DNA from: an uncultured Collinsella sp.
GTDB lineage: Bacteria > Actinomycetota > Coriobacteriia > Coriobacteriales > Coriobacteriaceae
Direction of reading: 5' to 3'
Assembly (NCBI GenBank): GCA_902479205.1
Contig: CABSNX010000123.1
Coordinates: 1-5,904 of the forward strand
Length of the DNA stretch: 5,904 nt
The position numbers and the translations under genes are program-made. The notes below the pieces were generated by a model that saw nothing but the letters and a program-made list of their open reading frames with translations, made no database searches and had not been told where the DNA came from. Below, piece after piece: positions 1 to 5,904 of this stretch; the stretch's first letter is position 1, and each line of letters opens with the position of its first letter.

Positions 1-32
1 CGTCGGCAGCGTCAGATGTGTATAAGAGACAG
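1..32 (+). other. Nextera/Tn5 sequencing adapter left on the contig end (artefact)
   Basis: Bases 1-32 match the Illumina Nextera read-1 transposase adapter lacking only its first T. Bases 14-32 are the 19-base Tn5 mosaic end AGATGTGTATAAGAGACAG. This is library-preparation sequence, not genome. Translating through it gives the tell-tale peptides MYKRQ and MCIRDR on the + strand and a terminal SLIHI on the - strand, which should not be annotated as protein ends. The contig begins here, so the truncation of the first gene is an assembly edge and not a biological break. No matching adapter is seen at the right end. Confidence 0.98.
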
Positions 33-488
33 GATGAAGAGCGCGAGGACGATGTGCTCGCAGAGGTCGATACGGCGGATTCCGAGCAGCCGAAAGCCGA
101 GCCCGCAGCAGACGCGTTTGTCAAGCCGGTCGAGGCACCCATTCGGCAGGACGAGGCCGACGAGCCGACCATATCCACCGAACAGTTTGGTGTCGTGGCA
201 CCGCTGCTCGCACCGACGCCCGCGTTCGCAGCTGCTGCGCCCGCTGACGCCGCGAACGAACTCGCGCCTGCCGCAACCGCGTATTTGCGCGCACTGCTCG
301 AGCAAAACGCAGCGCAAGCGACATCGGCAGTGGAGAGGTCGGGGCAGAGCGAGGATATGCTCGTCGACAGCATCAACGAGGCGCTCTTTGACCTGGTGGG
401 TGACACCGTTATCGAGTTTGGAGCGGCAGGACCGCAGATTATCGAGGACTACGAAGCAGACGTGAGAGGATACCTAGACCATGAGTGA
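33..488 (+). CDS. TerB-C domain protein, C-terminal fragment (5' truncated at contig edge)
   Basis: The last 151 residues of a larger protein are visible; the true start lies beyond the contig end. Residues 1-80 are a low-complexity linker rich in Ala, Glu, Asp and Pro. Residues 81-148 resemble the end of the TerB-C domain: an Ala/Leu helix (ATAYLRALLEQ), then the conserved-looking MLVDSINEALFD (109-120), GDTVIEF (123-129) and IIEDYEADVRGYL (136-148). Full-length relatives usually carry TerB-N and TerB domains upstream, which cannot be checked here. TerB-family domains are associated with tellurite-resistance/stress complexes and, in comparative genomics, with DNA-processing and restriction-like systems; the biochemical role of TerB-C is not established. 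The stop overlaps the start of the ATPase gene by 8 bases (ATGAGTGA), so the two are very probably co-translated. The family call rests on the C-terminal motifs alone. Confidence 0.75.
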   Translation, partial: DEEREDDVLAEVDTADSEQPKAEPAADAFVKPVEAPIRQDEADEPTISTEQFGVVAPLLAPTPAFAAAAPADAANELAPAATAYLRALLEQNAAQATSAVERSGQSEDMLVDSINEALFDLVGDTVIEFGAAGPQIIEDYEADVRGYLDHE

Positions 489-1785
489 TACCGCATCCGC
501 AGCACCCCGTGTGCCCAAGCGCGTCGCCGCCGTCATTCTCAACTCGCTCAAGGGCGGCGTTGTCCCGCGCATCGGCCTTCCTTACATCACCGTAGGGCGC
601 GAGGTCGAAATCCGCGCCCTGCTCACCGATCTGAGTCTCATCGCCGACGGCGGCGCGAGCTTCCGCTTTCTGGTCGGTCGTTACGGCGCCGGCAAGAGCT
701 TTTTGCTCCAGACCATCCGCACGCACGCCATGGGCGAGGGATTCGTCGTCGCCGATGCCGACCTATCCCCTGAGCGCCGCCTGCAGGGCGGCCAGGGACA
801 GGGCCTTGCCACCTACCGCGAGCTCATCCGCAACATATCGACCAAGACGCGCCCCGAGGGCGGTGCGCTCAACCTTATCCTGGATCGCTGGGTCGCCTCG
901 TGTGCCGATGCCGACGAGTCTGCCGTCAATGCCCAACTGGCCCCGCTCGAGGAAATGGTCCACGGCTTCGACTTCGCCCGCATGCTCCGCCGCTACCGCG
1001 CGGCCGTATCCGAGGGCGACGAAGAAGCTATGAGCCGCGTGACCAAATGGATTCGCGGCGAGTACCGCACCAAGAGTGAGGCACGCGCCGAGCTGGGCTC
1101 CTCGACCATCATCAGCGATGACGACTGGTACGACTACGTTAAGCTCATTGCGCGCTTTTTGGTCTGCAGCGGCTACAAGGGCATGCTGGTGCTCATCGAC
1201 GAGCTCGTGAATCTGTATAAGATTCCCAACGCCATCACGCGCCAATACAACTACGAGAAGATCCTGACCATGTACAACGACACGCTCCAGGGCAAGGCGC
1301 AGTACCTGGGCATGATCATGGGCGGCACGCCAACCTCCATCGAAGACCGCCGCCGTGGCGTGTTCTCCTACGAGGCCCTGCGAAGTCGACTCGCTCAGGG
1401 CCGCTTTGCACGCGAGGACCTTAAGGACATGCTCGCGCCCATCATCCGCCTGCAGCCACTCACCTACGAGGAATTGCTGGTGCTGATCGAAAAACTCATG
1501 CAGATCCATGCCGGATACTTTGGCTGGACGCCCACGCTTACCGAGAACGACTTGGTAGACTTTCTCAAGATTGAGTTTGGCCGCGTGGGAGCCGATACGC
1601 ACCTGACGCCGCGTGAGGTCATCCGTGACTTTATCGAGCTGCTCGATATCCTGTGCCAGAACCCCGATGCAAACGTGGCCGAGTTGCTGCAAAGCGTCGG
1701 CGGCGACGCGCTGGCACCGGCAGCCGCAACAGGCGACACCGGCACCGCAGACGGCGACCGCAACTTCGCCGAATTCACCATCTAA
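481..1785 (+). CDS. BrxD-like P-loop ATPase (DUF2791 / BREX ATP-binding family)
   Basis: A complete 434-residue cytoplasmic ATPase. The Walker A motif is GRYGAGKS (66-73) and the Walker B strand is GMLVLIDE (234-241), ending in the expected Asp-Glu. A possible sensor segment YLGMIMGGTP (275-284) and a possible arginine-finger region ALRSRL (299-304) follow. The N-terminus, with RVAAVILNSLKGGVVPRIGL before a VGRE segment, is typical of the DUF2791/BrxD group, which accompanies BrxHI helicases in type 2 BREX. Roughly residues 411-434 are an Ala/Gly/Thr/Asp-rich tail. ATG 481 is supported by a GAGAGGA ribosome binding site (464-470, ten-base spacing) and by the 8-base overlap with the upstream TerB-C gene. 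Substrate and partners are unknown. By context it probably couples ATP hydrolysis to assembly or control of a complex with the TerB-C protein and the downstream helicase. The ATPase call is firm; the exact subfamily is by resemblance. Confidence 0.87.
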   Translation: MSDTASAAPRVPKRVAAVILNSLKGGVVPRIGLPYITVGREVEIRALLTDLSLIADGGASFRFLVGRYGAGKSFLLQTIRTHAMGEGFVVADADLSPERRLQGGQGQGLATYRELIRNISTKTRPEGGALNLILDRWVASCADADESAVNAQLAPLEEMVHGFDFARMLRRYRAAVSEGDEEAMSRVTKWIRGEYRTKSEARAELGSSTIISDDDWYDYVKLIARFLVCSGYKGMLVLIDELVNLYKIPNAITRQYNYEKILTMYNDTLQGKAQYLGMIMGGTPTSIEDRRRGVFSYEALRSRLAQGRFAREDLKDMLAPIIRLQPLTYEELLVLIEKLMQIHAGYFGWTPTLTENDLVDFLKIEFGRVGADTHLTPREVIRDFIELLDILCQNPDANVAELLQSVGGDALAPAAATGDTGTADGDRNFAEFTI

Positions 1786-1789
1786 CCTA

Positions 1790-1814
1790 CCAAAAAGGGA
1801 CAGGTCTATTTTGG
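1790..1814 (+). repeat. Small inverted repeat with GGGACAGG loop; possible intergenic repeat or weak terminator
   Basis: CCAAAA (1790-1795) pairs perfectly with TTTTGG (1809-1814) around a 13-base loop containing GGGACAGG. It begins four bases after the ATPase stop. The AT-rich six-pair stem is weak for an intrinsic terminator and has no U-tract immediately after it. The motif resembles GGGACAGG-type sequences I associate with IS200/Y1-transposase-linked repeats in gut bacteria, but that is memory only. A related arrangement occurs after the helicase gene (4348-4370). Confidence 0.35.
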
Positions 1815-1890
1815 CAGCTTTTATCTGCACAAACGTTGAGACAGCAATGCAGCAAACCATTGCCAACCGCATTGAGAGGTTCGTATTTGA

Positions 1891-1897
1891 GGGGAGG
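1891..1897 (+). promoter_or_regulatory. Shine-Dalgarno GGGGAGG that fixes the helicase start at GTG 1902
   Basis: GGGGAGG lies four bases upstream of GTG 1902. The open frame continues upstream to 1653, but the translation before 1902 is an Arg-rich, low-complexity product of reading the ATPase gene out of frame. From GTG onward the protein begins with the family-like sequence NAFDRYAPFIQDFIY. Together these favour GTG 1902 over any upstream start. Confidence 0.85.
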
Positions 1898-1901
1898 CCC
1901 C

Positions 1902-4343
1902 GTGAACGCCTTTGACCGATATGCTCCGTTTATCCAAGACTTCATCTACTCCCACGATTGGGAGAGCCTGCGCTCTATCCAGGTTACGGCGGCAGATGCC
2001 ATCTTTAACACACAAGACAATGTGCTCCTAACGGCATCCACAGCTTCCGGCAAAACCGAGGCAGCCTTCTTTCCCATCCTGACCGAGTTTTGGGAGAACC
2101 CGCCCGCGAGCGTGGGCGCCCTCTACATCGGCCCCCTCAAAGCGCTCATCAATGATCAGTTCGTCCGCCTCAACGACCTCTGCGAAGAGGCCGATATCCC
2201 TGTCTGGCACTGGCATGGCGATGTCTCGCAGTCGCACAAGGCTAAGCTCATTAAAAAACCGAGCGGCATCTTGCAGATTACACCCGAGTCACTCGAAGCG
2301 CTTTTAATCCATAAGCACATGGCGATCCCGCGCATGTTTTGCGACCTGCGTTATGTGGTCATCGATGAGGTCCACTCGCTCATGCGCGGCGACCGTGGCG
2401 GGCAGACGCTCTGCCTTATCGAGCGACTCTCGCGCATGGCCGGCGTGCAGCCCCGTCGCATTGGCCTTTCCGCTACCATCGGCGACCCCGAGCGCACGGG
2501 CGCTTTTCTCTCACAGGGAACGGGACGCGACTGCGTTATCCCCCGTTTTGAGGAGCCGCGCCGCGTGTGGCGCATCTCCATGGAGCACTTCTACAACTCG
2601 GGTCCCCAGGCACAGCAGCGGGGATTCGAGAGCATGGGTCCTCAAGAGGCCGAAGTGCTTGCGTGCGAGCGCATCGAGGCGGCATCCGCGGCACTGCCCG
2701 CCGGCGCCCAAGACATGCGTCACAGCGGACAGCTCACACAAGAGGAGCGCCGTCAACGTCGTGAGCGGGCACGGGGCAAAGCCGCTCCCAAGGACCGCCA
2801 AACTTCCTCGGCCCCCGAGGGCGAAGTCGACATCCCGCGAGCGACCGAGCAGGCGCTTCTCAACCCCACCGACACCGCGCCCGAAAACGCCGATCCCGGC
2901 ATGGGCTATATCTTCGAACACACCCGCGGGCGCAAGTGCCTGGTCTTTGCCAACTCGCGCGAGGAGGCAGAGGCCGTGTGCTCCATGCTGCGCAGCTACT
3001 GCGAGAGCCAGCACGAGCCCGACCGCTTTCTCATCCACCACGGCAATCTTTCGGCATCGCTGCGTGAGACGGCAGAAGAGCTCATGCGCGACGAGGAGCA
3101 GGCACAGACGACCGTCACCACCTCTACGCTGGAACTCGGTATCGATATCGGCCGTCTGGAGCGTGCGTTTCAGATCGACGCGCCGTTTACCGTCAGCTCC
3201 TTTTTGCAGCGAATGGGCCGCACGGGGCGCCGCGATCTTCCGCCCGAGATGTGGTTTGTCATGCGCGAGGAAGAGCCCGAGCCGCGCACGATGATGCCCG
3301 AGACCATTCCGTGGAAGCTCTTGCAGGGCATCGCGCTCGTACAACTCTATCGCGAGGAAAAGTGGGTCGAGCCGCCCGAGCTCGATCGACTCCCCTACAG
3401 CCTGCTCTACCACCAGACTATGTCGACGCTTGCCAGCACCGGAGAGCTCACGCCGGCAGAGCTTGCCCAGCGTGTGCTCACGCTCAGCTATTTCCATCGC
3501 ATCTCGGCCGATGACTATCGCGTACTGCTGCGTCACCTCATTAAGATCGACCATATCCAAGTCACCGAGGGTGGCGGGCTCATCGTGGGTCTCGCGGGCG
3601 AGCGCATCATTAACAACTTTAAGTTCTACGCTGTGTTCCAGGAAAACGAGGAGTTCACCGTTCGCAGCGAGTCGGCCGAGTTGGGCACGATCGTCAATCC
3701 GCCACCGCCCGGTGAGCGCATCGCCATCGCCGGACACTGCTGGATTGTCGAGGAAGTGGACTGGAAGCGCCACACCGTCTTTGCCACGCAGGTCAAGGGC
3801 CGGGTGCCGGCCTACTTTGGCGACTGCCCCGGCGACATCAATACACACGTACTCGAGCGCATGCGCAAGGCGCTCAACGAGCACGCGGCGTATCCGTACC
3901 TTATGGGTAACGCGCGGGCCCGCTTGGCGCAGGCTCGTCATACGGCCGAGATTTCGGGCGCGGGAACTAAACCGCTCATTAACCTGGGCGGCGATACCTG
4001 GGTGCTCTTCCCCTGGCTGGGCAGCTACGCCTTTTTGGCCCTCGAGCGCATGCTCAAGATTAAATGTGCCGCGGAGTTGGGCCTTCGCGGACTCGACCCA
4101 TCACGCCCGTACTTTATGCAGTTTAAGATGAAGGCCGACGAGGAGACGTTCTTTGAGGTGCTCGCCGCCGAGGCCGAGAAGGACTTCGATCCCATCGAGC
4201 TCGTCTATCCCGGCGAGGTGCCTTATTTTGACCGCTACGACGAGTTTGTTCCCGAAGAGCTCGTGCGCAAGGGCTTTGCCGAAGGCGTGCTCGACATAGA
4301 GGGCATGAAGCAGCGTGTCCGCAGCTGGAGCGACCACACATAA
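1902..4343 (+). CDS. BrxHI-like, Lhr-type DEVH-box superfamily 2 helicase
   Basis: A complete 813-residue ATP-dependent nucleic-acid helicase starting at GTG. Superfamily 2 motifs appear in order: Q-motif-like LRSIQ (23-27), motif I TASTASGKTE (44-53), Ia GPLKALINDQ (77-86), Ib ITPESLEALL (126-135), motif II DEVH (155-158), motif III LSATIGDPE (189-197), motif IV CLVFANSREEAE (346-357), HHGNLS (379-384), motif V TTSTLELGIDIG (406-417) and motif VI QRMGRTGRR (436-444). All key catalytic residues are present. Between the two RecA lobes is a charged linker, about residues 235-335, including a basic stretch at 281-300. The roughly 370-residue C-terminal part fits the winged-helix and accessory region of Lhr-like helicases. 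The layout and N-terminus match the BrxHI group found next to BrxD-type ATPases in type 2 BREX. It is probably the DNA-translocating or unwinding arm of the module; the substrate is unknown. Helicase identity is near certain and BrxHI assignment is by resemblance and neighbourhood. Confidence 0.92.
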   Translation: MNAFDRYAPFIQDFIYSHDWESLRSIQVTAADAIFNTQDNVLLTASTASGKTEAAFFPILTEFWENPPASVGALYIGPLKALINDQFVRLNDLCEEADIPVWHWHGDVSQSHKAKLIKKPSGILQITPESLEALLIHKHMAIPRMFCDLRYVVIDEVHSLMRGDRGGQTLCLIERLSRMAGVQPRRIGLSATIGDPERTGAFLSQGTGRDCVIPRFEEPRRVWRISMEHFYNSGPQAQQRGFESMGPQEAEVLACERIEAASAALPAGAQDMRHSGQLTQEERRQRRERARGKAAPKDRQTSSAPEGEVDIPRATEQALLNPTDTAPENADPGMGYIFEHTRGRKCLVFANSREEAEAVCSMLRSYCESQHEPDRFLIHHGNLSASLRETAEELMRDEEQAQTTVTTSTLELGIDIGRLERAFQIDAPFTVSSFLQRMGRTGRRDLPPEMWFVMREEEPEPRTMMPETIPWKLLQGIALVQLYREEKWVEPPELDRLPYSLLYHQTMSTLASTGELTPAELAQRVLTLSYFHRISADDYRVLLRHLIKIDHIQVTEGGGLIVGLAGERIINNFKFYAVFQENEEFTVRSESAELGTIVNPPPPGERIAIAGHCWIVEEVDWKRHTVFATQVKGRVPAYFGDCPGDINTHVLERMRKALNEHAAYPYLMGNARARLAQARHTAEISGAGTKPLINLGGDTWVLFPWLGSYAFLALERMLKIKCAAELGLRGLDPSRPYFMQFKMKADEETFFEVLAAEAEKDFDPIELVYPGEVPYFDRYDEFVPEELVRKGFAEGVLDIEGMKQRVRSWSDHT

Positions 4344-4347
4344 AACC

Positions 4348-4370
4348 AGTCTTTTTGGGACGGGGAGACT
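4348..4370. repeat. Short inverted repeat filling the convergent gap; possible weak bidirectional terminator
   Basis: AGTCT (4348-4352) pairs with AGACT (4366-4370) around a 13-base loop containing TTTTGGGACGGG. It occupies almost all of the 26 bases (4344-4369) between the convergent stops of the helicase and the spermidine-synthase-like gene, and its right arm touches the latter's stop codon. The stem is short, extended inward only by possible G-U pairs, and lacks a proper trailing U-tract, so terminator function is uncertain. Loop size and GGGAC(A/G)GG content resemble the element at 1790-1814. Confidence 0.3.
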
Positions 4371-5248
4371 TACTTGTCGTGAAGGGCAGTGCCGAGGAAG
4401 TCGACGTCAAAAGGCACGGCTTCGGCAAAGGCATAGTCGCCGTCGCTGGCGATGAGCAGGTAGTTCTCCTCGCTGCCGAACTCTGTATCGCCACATGGGA
4501 CCACCCAGGCGCGGGCGAATACCTCGAGTGCCGTGGCGACGCAATCGCGCAGGAACGTCACGTCGCTCCCCCTGGTCGCACTCACGATATTGGCAACATA
4601 GATGCCCCCGGGGTTCAGGCTACCTCGCACCAAACGCAACGCCTCAACCGTCGCCAGCTCGCGTACGGGCTCGGCACCGCCAAAGCAATCGCTCACGACC
4701 ACGTCGTAGCGACGATGGCCCACGCTCGTCACACCCAGATACGAGCGAGCCTCAGCGGTAATCACTCGCAGGCGATCGCCCACCGTGCGCTCCAGCTCGT
4801 CCAGGTAGAACCAACGGCGCGCCAGGCGCGTAATCTCGGCATCGTACTCAACGACGTCCATGCGCAAGCTCTCGTGCGACATCAGTGCAAACTTGGGATA
4901 GGCAAACCCGCCGCCGCCCAGCATGAGCATACGGTCGATACCATGCCCGTAAGCATCACGCATTGCGTCCTCAGCCTCAAACACGTCGTCAAACGCGCGA
5001 TAGTACGCAAAGACGGGCTCCGCCCAACGCTCGCCAACGTAGCTTGCGCTTTGGTAAACGCCGCCTTGCACCAATACACGGACTTCGTCGCCGCCCTCAT
5101 CGTGCACGCGTTTCACACGCGCCAACCCATTGCGGGTTCGCGCAACCTGCAGACAGGCAGCACGGACAGCGACAGCGGCCGCGCCAAGCGCCGCGGCCCC
5201 CAGAGCAACGCCGGCAACGACGCCGGCAGAAACACTCGGCTTGTTCAT
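4370..5248 (-). CDS. Membrane-anchored spermidine-synthase-fold protein (SpeE-like, probably non-canonical)
   Basis: A complete 292-residue protein. Residues 8-33 form an Ala/Val/Gly-rich hydrophobic helix that looks like an uncleaved membrane anchor. The rest is a Rossmann-type spermidine synthase/methyltransferase domain: MLMLGGGGFAYPK (108-119) as the nucleotide-binding glycine loop, VVEYDAEITRLARRWF (132-147) with the acidic residue expected to bind the ribose, and YDVVVSDCFGGAEP (181-194). Canonical spermidine synthases have a DSTDP-type motif at the last site; here D187 remains but the second Asp position reads G190, so ordinary aminopropyl transfer is doubtful. Similar anchored SpeE-like proteins of unknown role are common in actinobacteria. 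Translation is probably coupled to elp3: the elp3 TAG directly precedes this ATG and the ribosome binding site lies within elp3. The fold call is strong and the substrate is unknown. Confidence 0.82.
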   Translation of the reverse strand: MNKPSVSAGVVAGVALGAAALGAAAVAVRAACLQVARTRNGLARVKRVHDEGGDEVRVLVQGGVYQSASYVGERWAEPVFAYYRAFDDVFEAEDAMRDAYGHGIDRMLMLGGGGFAYPKFALMSHESLRMDVVEYDAEITRLARRWFYLDELERTVGDRLRVITAEARSYLGVTSVGHRRYDVVVSDCFGGAEPVRELATVEALRLVRGSLNPGGIYVANIVSATRGSDVTFLRDCVATALEVFARAWVVPCGDTEFGSEENYLLIASDGDYAFAEAVPFDVDFLGTALHDK

Positions 5249-5904
5249 CTAGAGCTCCTTTTGCAGATAAAGGCCATGGTCATAAAATCCAAGATGACGA
5301 TAGTACTCACGTGTGCCAATCGCGCTAATCACGTTGATACGCGCATAACCCGCATCCCGGGCAATCTCGCACGCACGCTCTACGAGCAAACGCCCCAACC
5401 CGTGATGCTGCGCCGCCTGGCCTTGATCGCCCACGCGCGCCGCCATGCCATACACGTGAACCTCGCGAATCATCGCCTCGTCCGACACCGTCGGCAACTC
5501 GTCCGCATGCGCGGCAACAAACGCGCGGTCGGGCAGCGACAGGCGCAAAAAGCCCGCGATTTTGCCCTGCGGTGTCACCCACTGCAAAAAGCGCTCGTGC
5601 GTCACCGGCGTCTCGTACGCCACTTCCTCGTCAAGGGTCAACTCGTCCAGGTCGGCACCCGCCGTGCTGATCTCGCGATAGCGAATCTCACGCACCGTCG
5701 CACCGTCACCCCGAGCAGCCAGGCGGTTCTCAACGAGCTGGCGCAGGTTGGGTTTCTTGTTGCCCACCATGATGTCATCGGAGCTAAAGTCGCGGATCAT
5801 GCGGCTGATGCGGCAGAACGCCGGCGTCACCACGATGTCGTCGGCCAACACATCGAGCAGCTCGTCCTCGGTATAGGGGCGCCACTCGCCGCGCTCATAG
5901 CAGC
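5249..5904 (-). CDS. elp3: Elp3-family tRNA U34-modifying enzyme, C-terminal part (runs off right edge)
   Basis: 217 residues of the C-terminus are visible; the frame stays open to the window edge (YERGEWRPYTEDELLDVL precedes GTG 5851), so GTG 5851 is an internal Val codon and not a start. Residues 1-62 are the region after the radical SAM core, with CRISRMIRDF (30-39) and VGNKKPNLRQLVE (46-58). The GNAT-type acetyltransferase domain follows, with IREVHVYG (145-152), an acetyl-CoA-binding QHHGLGRLLVE (165-175) and VISAIGTREYYRHLGF (191-206) near the C-terminus. Elp3 uses radical SAM chemistry and acetyl-CoA to build the carboxymethyl group at wobble uridine 34 of tRNA; bacterial and archaeal members act without the other Elongator subunits. 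The radical SAM cysteines lie outside the window and cannot be checked. The stop TAG abuts the start of the downstream SpeE-like gene. Confidence 0.9.
   Translation of the reverse strand, partial: CYERGEWRPYTEDELLDVLADDIVVTPAFCRISRMIRDFSSDDIMVGNKKPNLRQLVENRLAARGDGATVREIRYREISTAGADLDELTLDEEVAYETPVTHERFLQWVTPQGKIAGFLRLSLPDRAFVAAHADELPTVSDEAMIREVHVYGMAARVGDQGQAAQHHGLGRLLVERACEIARDAGYARINVISAIGTREYYRHLGFYDHGLYLQKEL
5255..5262 (-). promoter_or_regulatory. Ribosome binding site AAAAGGAG of the SpeE-like gene, inside the end of elp3
   Basis: Reading the minus strand, AAAAGGAG is followed by CTCTAG and then ATG 5248, a six-base spacing. The same bases encode part of the final Gln-Lys-Glu residues of Elp3, and the TAG stop directly touches the ATG. 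This supports both the chosen start and translational coupling of the pair. Confidence 0.8.

Larger units (their letters stand above)
1786..1901 (+). other. Intergenic gap between the ATPase and helicase genes
   Basis: This 116-base spacer is less GC-rich than the flanking genes. It holds a small inverted repeat just after the ATPase stop (1790-1814), a second inverted repeat GCAATG/CATTGC (1844-1849 and 1858-1863, eight-base loop), a possible 22-codon reading frame (1847-1915) and the helicase ribosome binding site. No convincing paired -35 and -10 boxes were found, so transcription of the helicase from the upstream operon promoter is the simpler reading, although an internal promoter cannot be excluded. 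Confidence 0.7.

Noticed and set aside
14..32. Genuine Tn5 insertion end
   Set aside because: The mosaic end is preceded by the synthetic Nextera read-1 tail and sits at the extreme contig end, which indicates library adapter and not a natural transposon.
16..465. 149-codon + strand frame beginning MCIRDR
   Set aside because: Its start is encoded by adapter bases and the rest is an out-of-frame Arg/Ser-rich shadow of the TerB-C gene.
763..1872. 369-codon minus-strand open frame opposite the ATPase gene
   Set aside because: It lies antisense to a gene with clear Walker motifs; long antisense frames are expected in high-GC DNA with strong third-position bias, and its translation shows no recognisable domain.
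1653..1901. N-terminal extension of the helicase upstream of GTG 1902
   Set aside because: The extra 83 residues read the ATPase gene out of frame, giving an Arg-rich stretch, and then the intergenic gap; the ribosome binding site and family-like N-terminus both point to 1902.
2511..3941. 476-codon minus-strand open frame opposite the helicase gene
   Set aside because: It is a shadow of the helicase, whose motifs run through the same bases on the + strand; the antisense translation has no family-like motifs.
5849..5851. GTG as start of a free-standing acetyltransferase
   Set aside because: The frame continues upstream to the window edge with Elp3-like sequence, so this is an internal Val codon of a longer protein.

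Overview
The window looks like one end of a short-read assembly contig from a high-GC bacterium. Gene style, dense packing and protein similarity by eye suggest an actinomycetotal gut anaerobe of the Coriobacteriia, possibly Collinsella or a relative. That placement is an inference from memory, with no search behind it. The first 32 bases are not biological: they match the Illumina Nextera (Tn5) read-1 adapter and its mosaic end, so the genome starts at base 33 and the first gene is cut by the contig edge.

Left two thirds (33-4343, + strand): three co-directional genes form a likely operon. (1) The C-terminal end of a TerB-C-type protein, 5' truncated. (2) A complete 434-residue P-loop ATPase of the BrxD/DUF2791 type, overlapping gene 1 by 8 bases (ATGAGTGA). 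(3) After a 116-base gap, a complete 813-residue DEVH-box, Lhr-like superfamily 2 helicase of the BrxHI type, starting at GTG 1902 behind a strong Shine-Dalgarno sequence. BrxD and BrxHI are accessory genes of type 2 BREX phage defence. Here they sit with a TerB-C protein and no PglX methyltransferase or PglZ phosphatase is visible, so this may be a stand-alone DNA-processing or defence module. This is the most interesting part of the window.

Right third (4370-5904, - strand): two genes converge on the helicase. The upstream one is the C-terminal 217 residues of an Elp3-family radical SAM/acetyltransferase tRNA-modifying enzyme, running off the right edge. Its TAG stop abuts the ATG of a 292-residue membrane-anchored spermidine-synthase-fold protein, whose ribosome binding site lies inside the last codons of elp3, so the two are probably translationally coupled. 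They look like housekeeping genes and mark the right boundary of the TerB/BrxD/BrxHI module.

Non-coding DNA is confined to two gaps, 1786-1901 and 4344-4369. Each begins, 2-4 bases after a + strand stop codon, with a small inverted repeat whose 13-base loop carries GGGAC(A/G)GG. They may be copies of an intergenic repeat or weak terminators. No tRNA, rRNA, CRISPR array, transposase gene or origin was seen.
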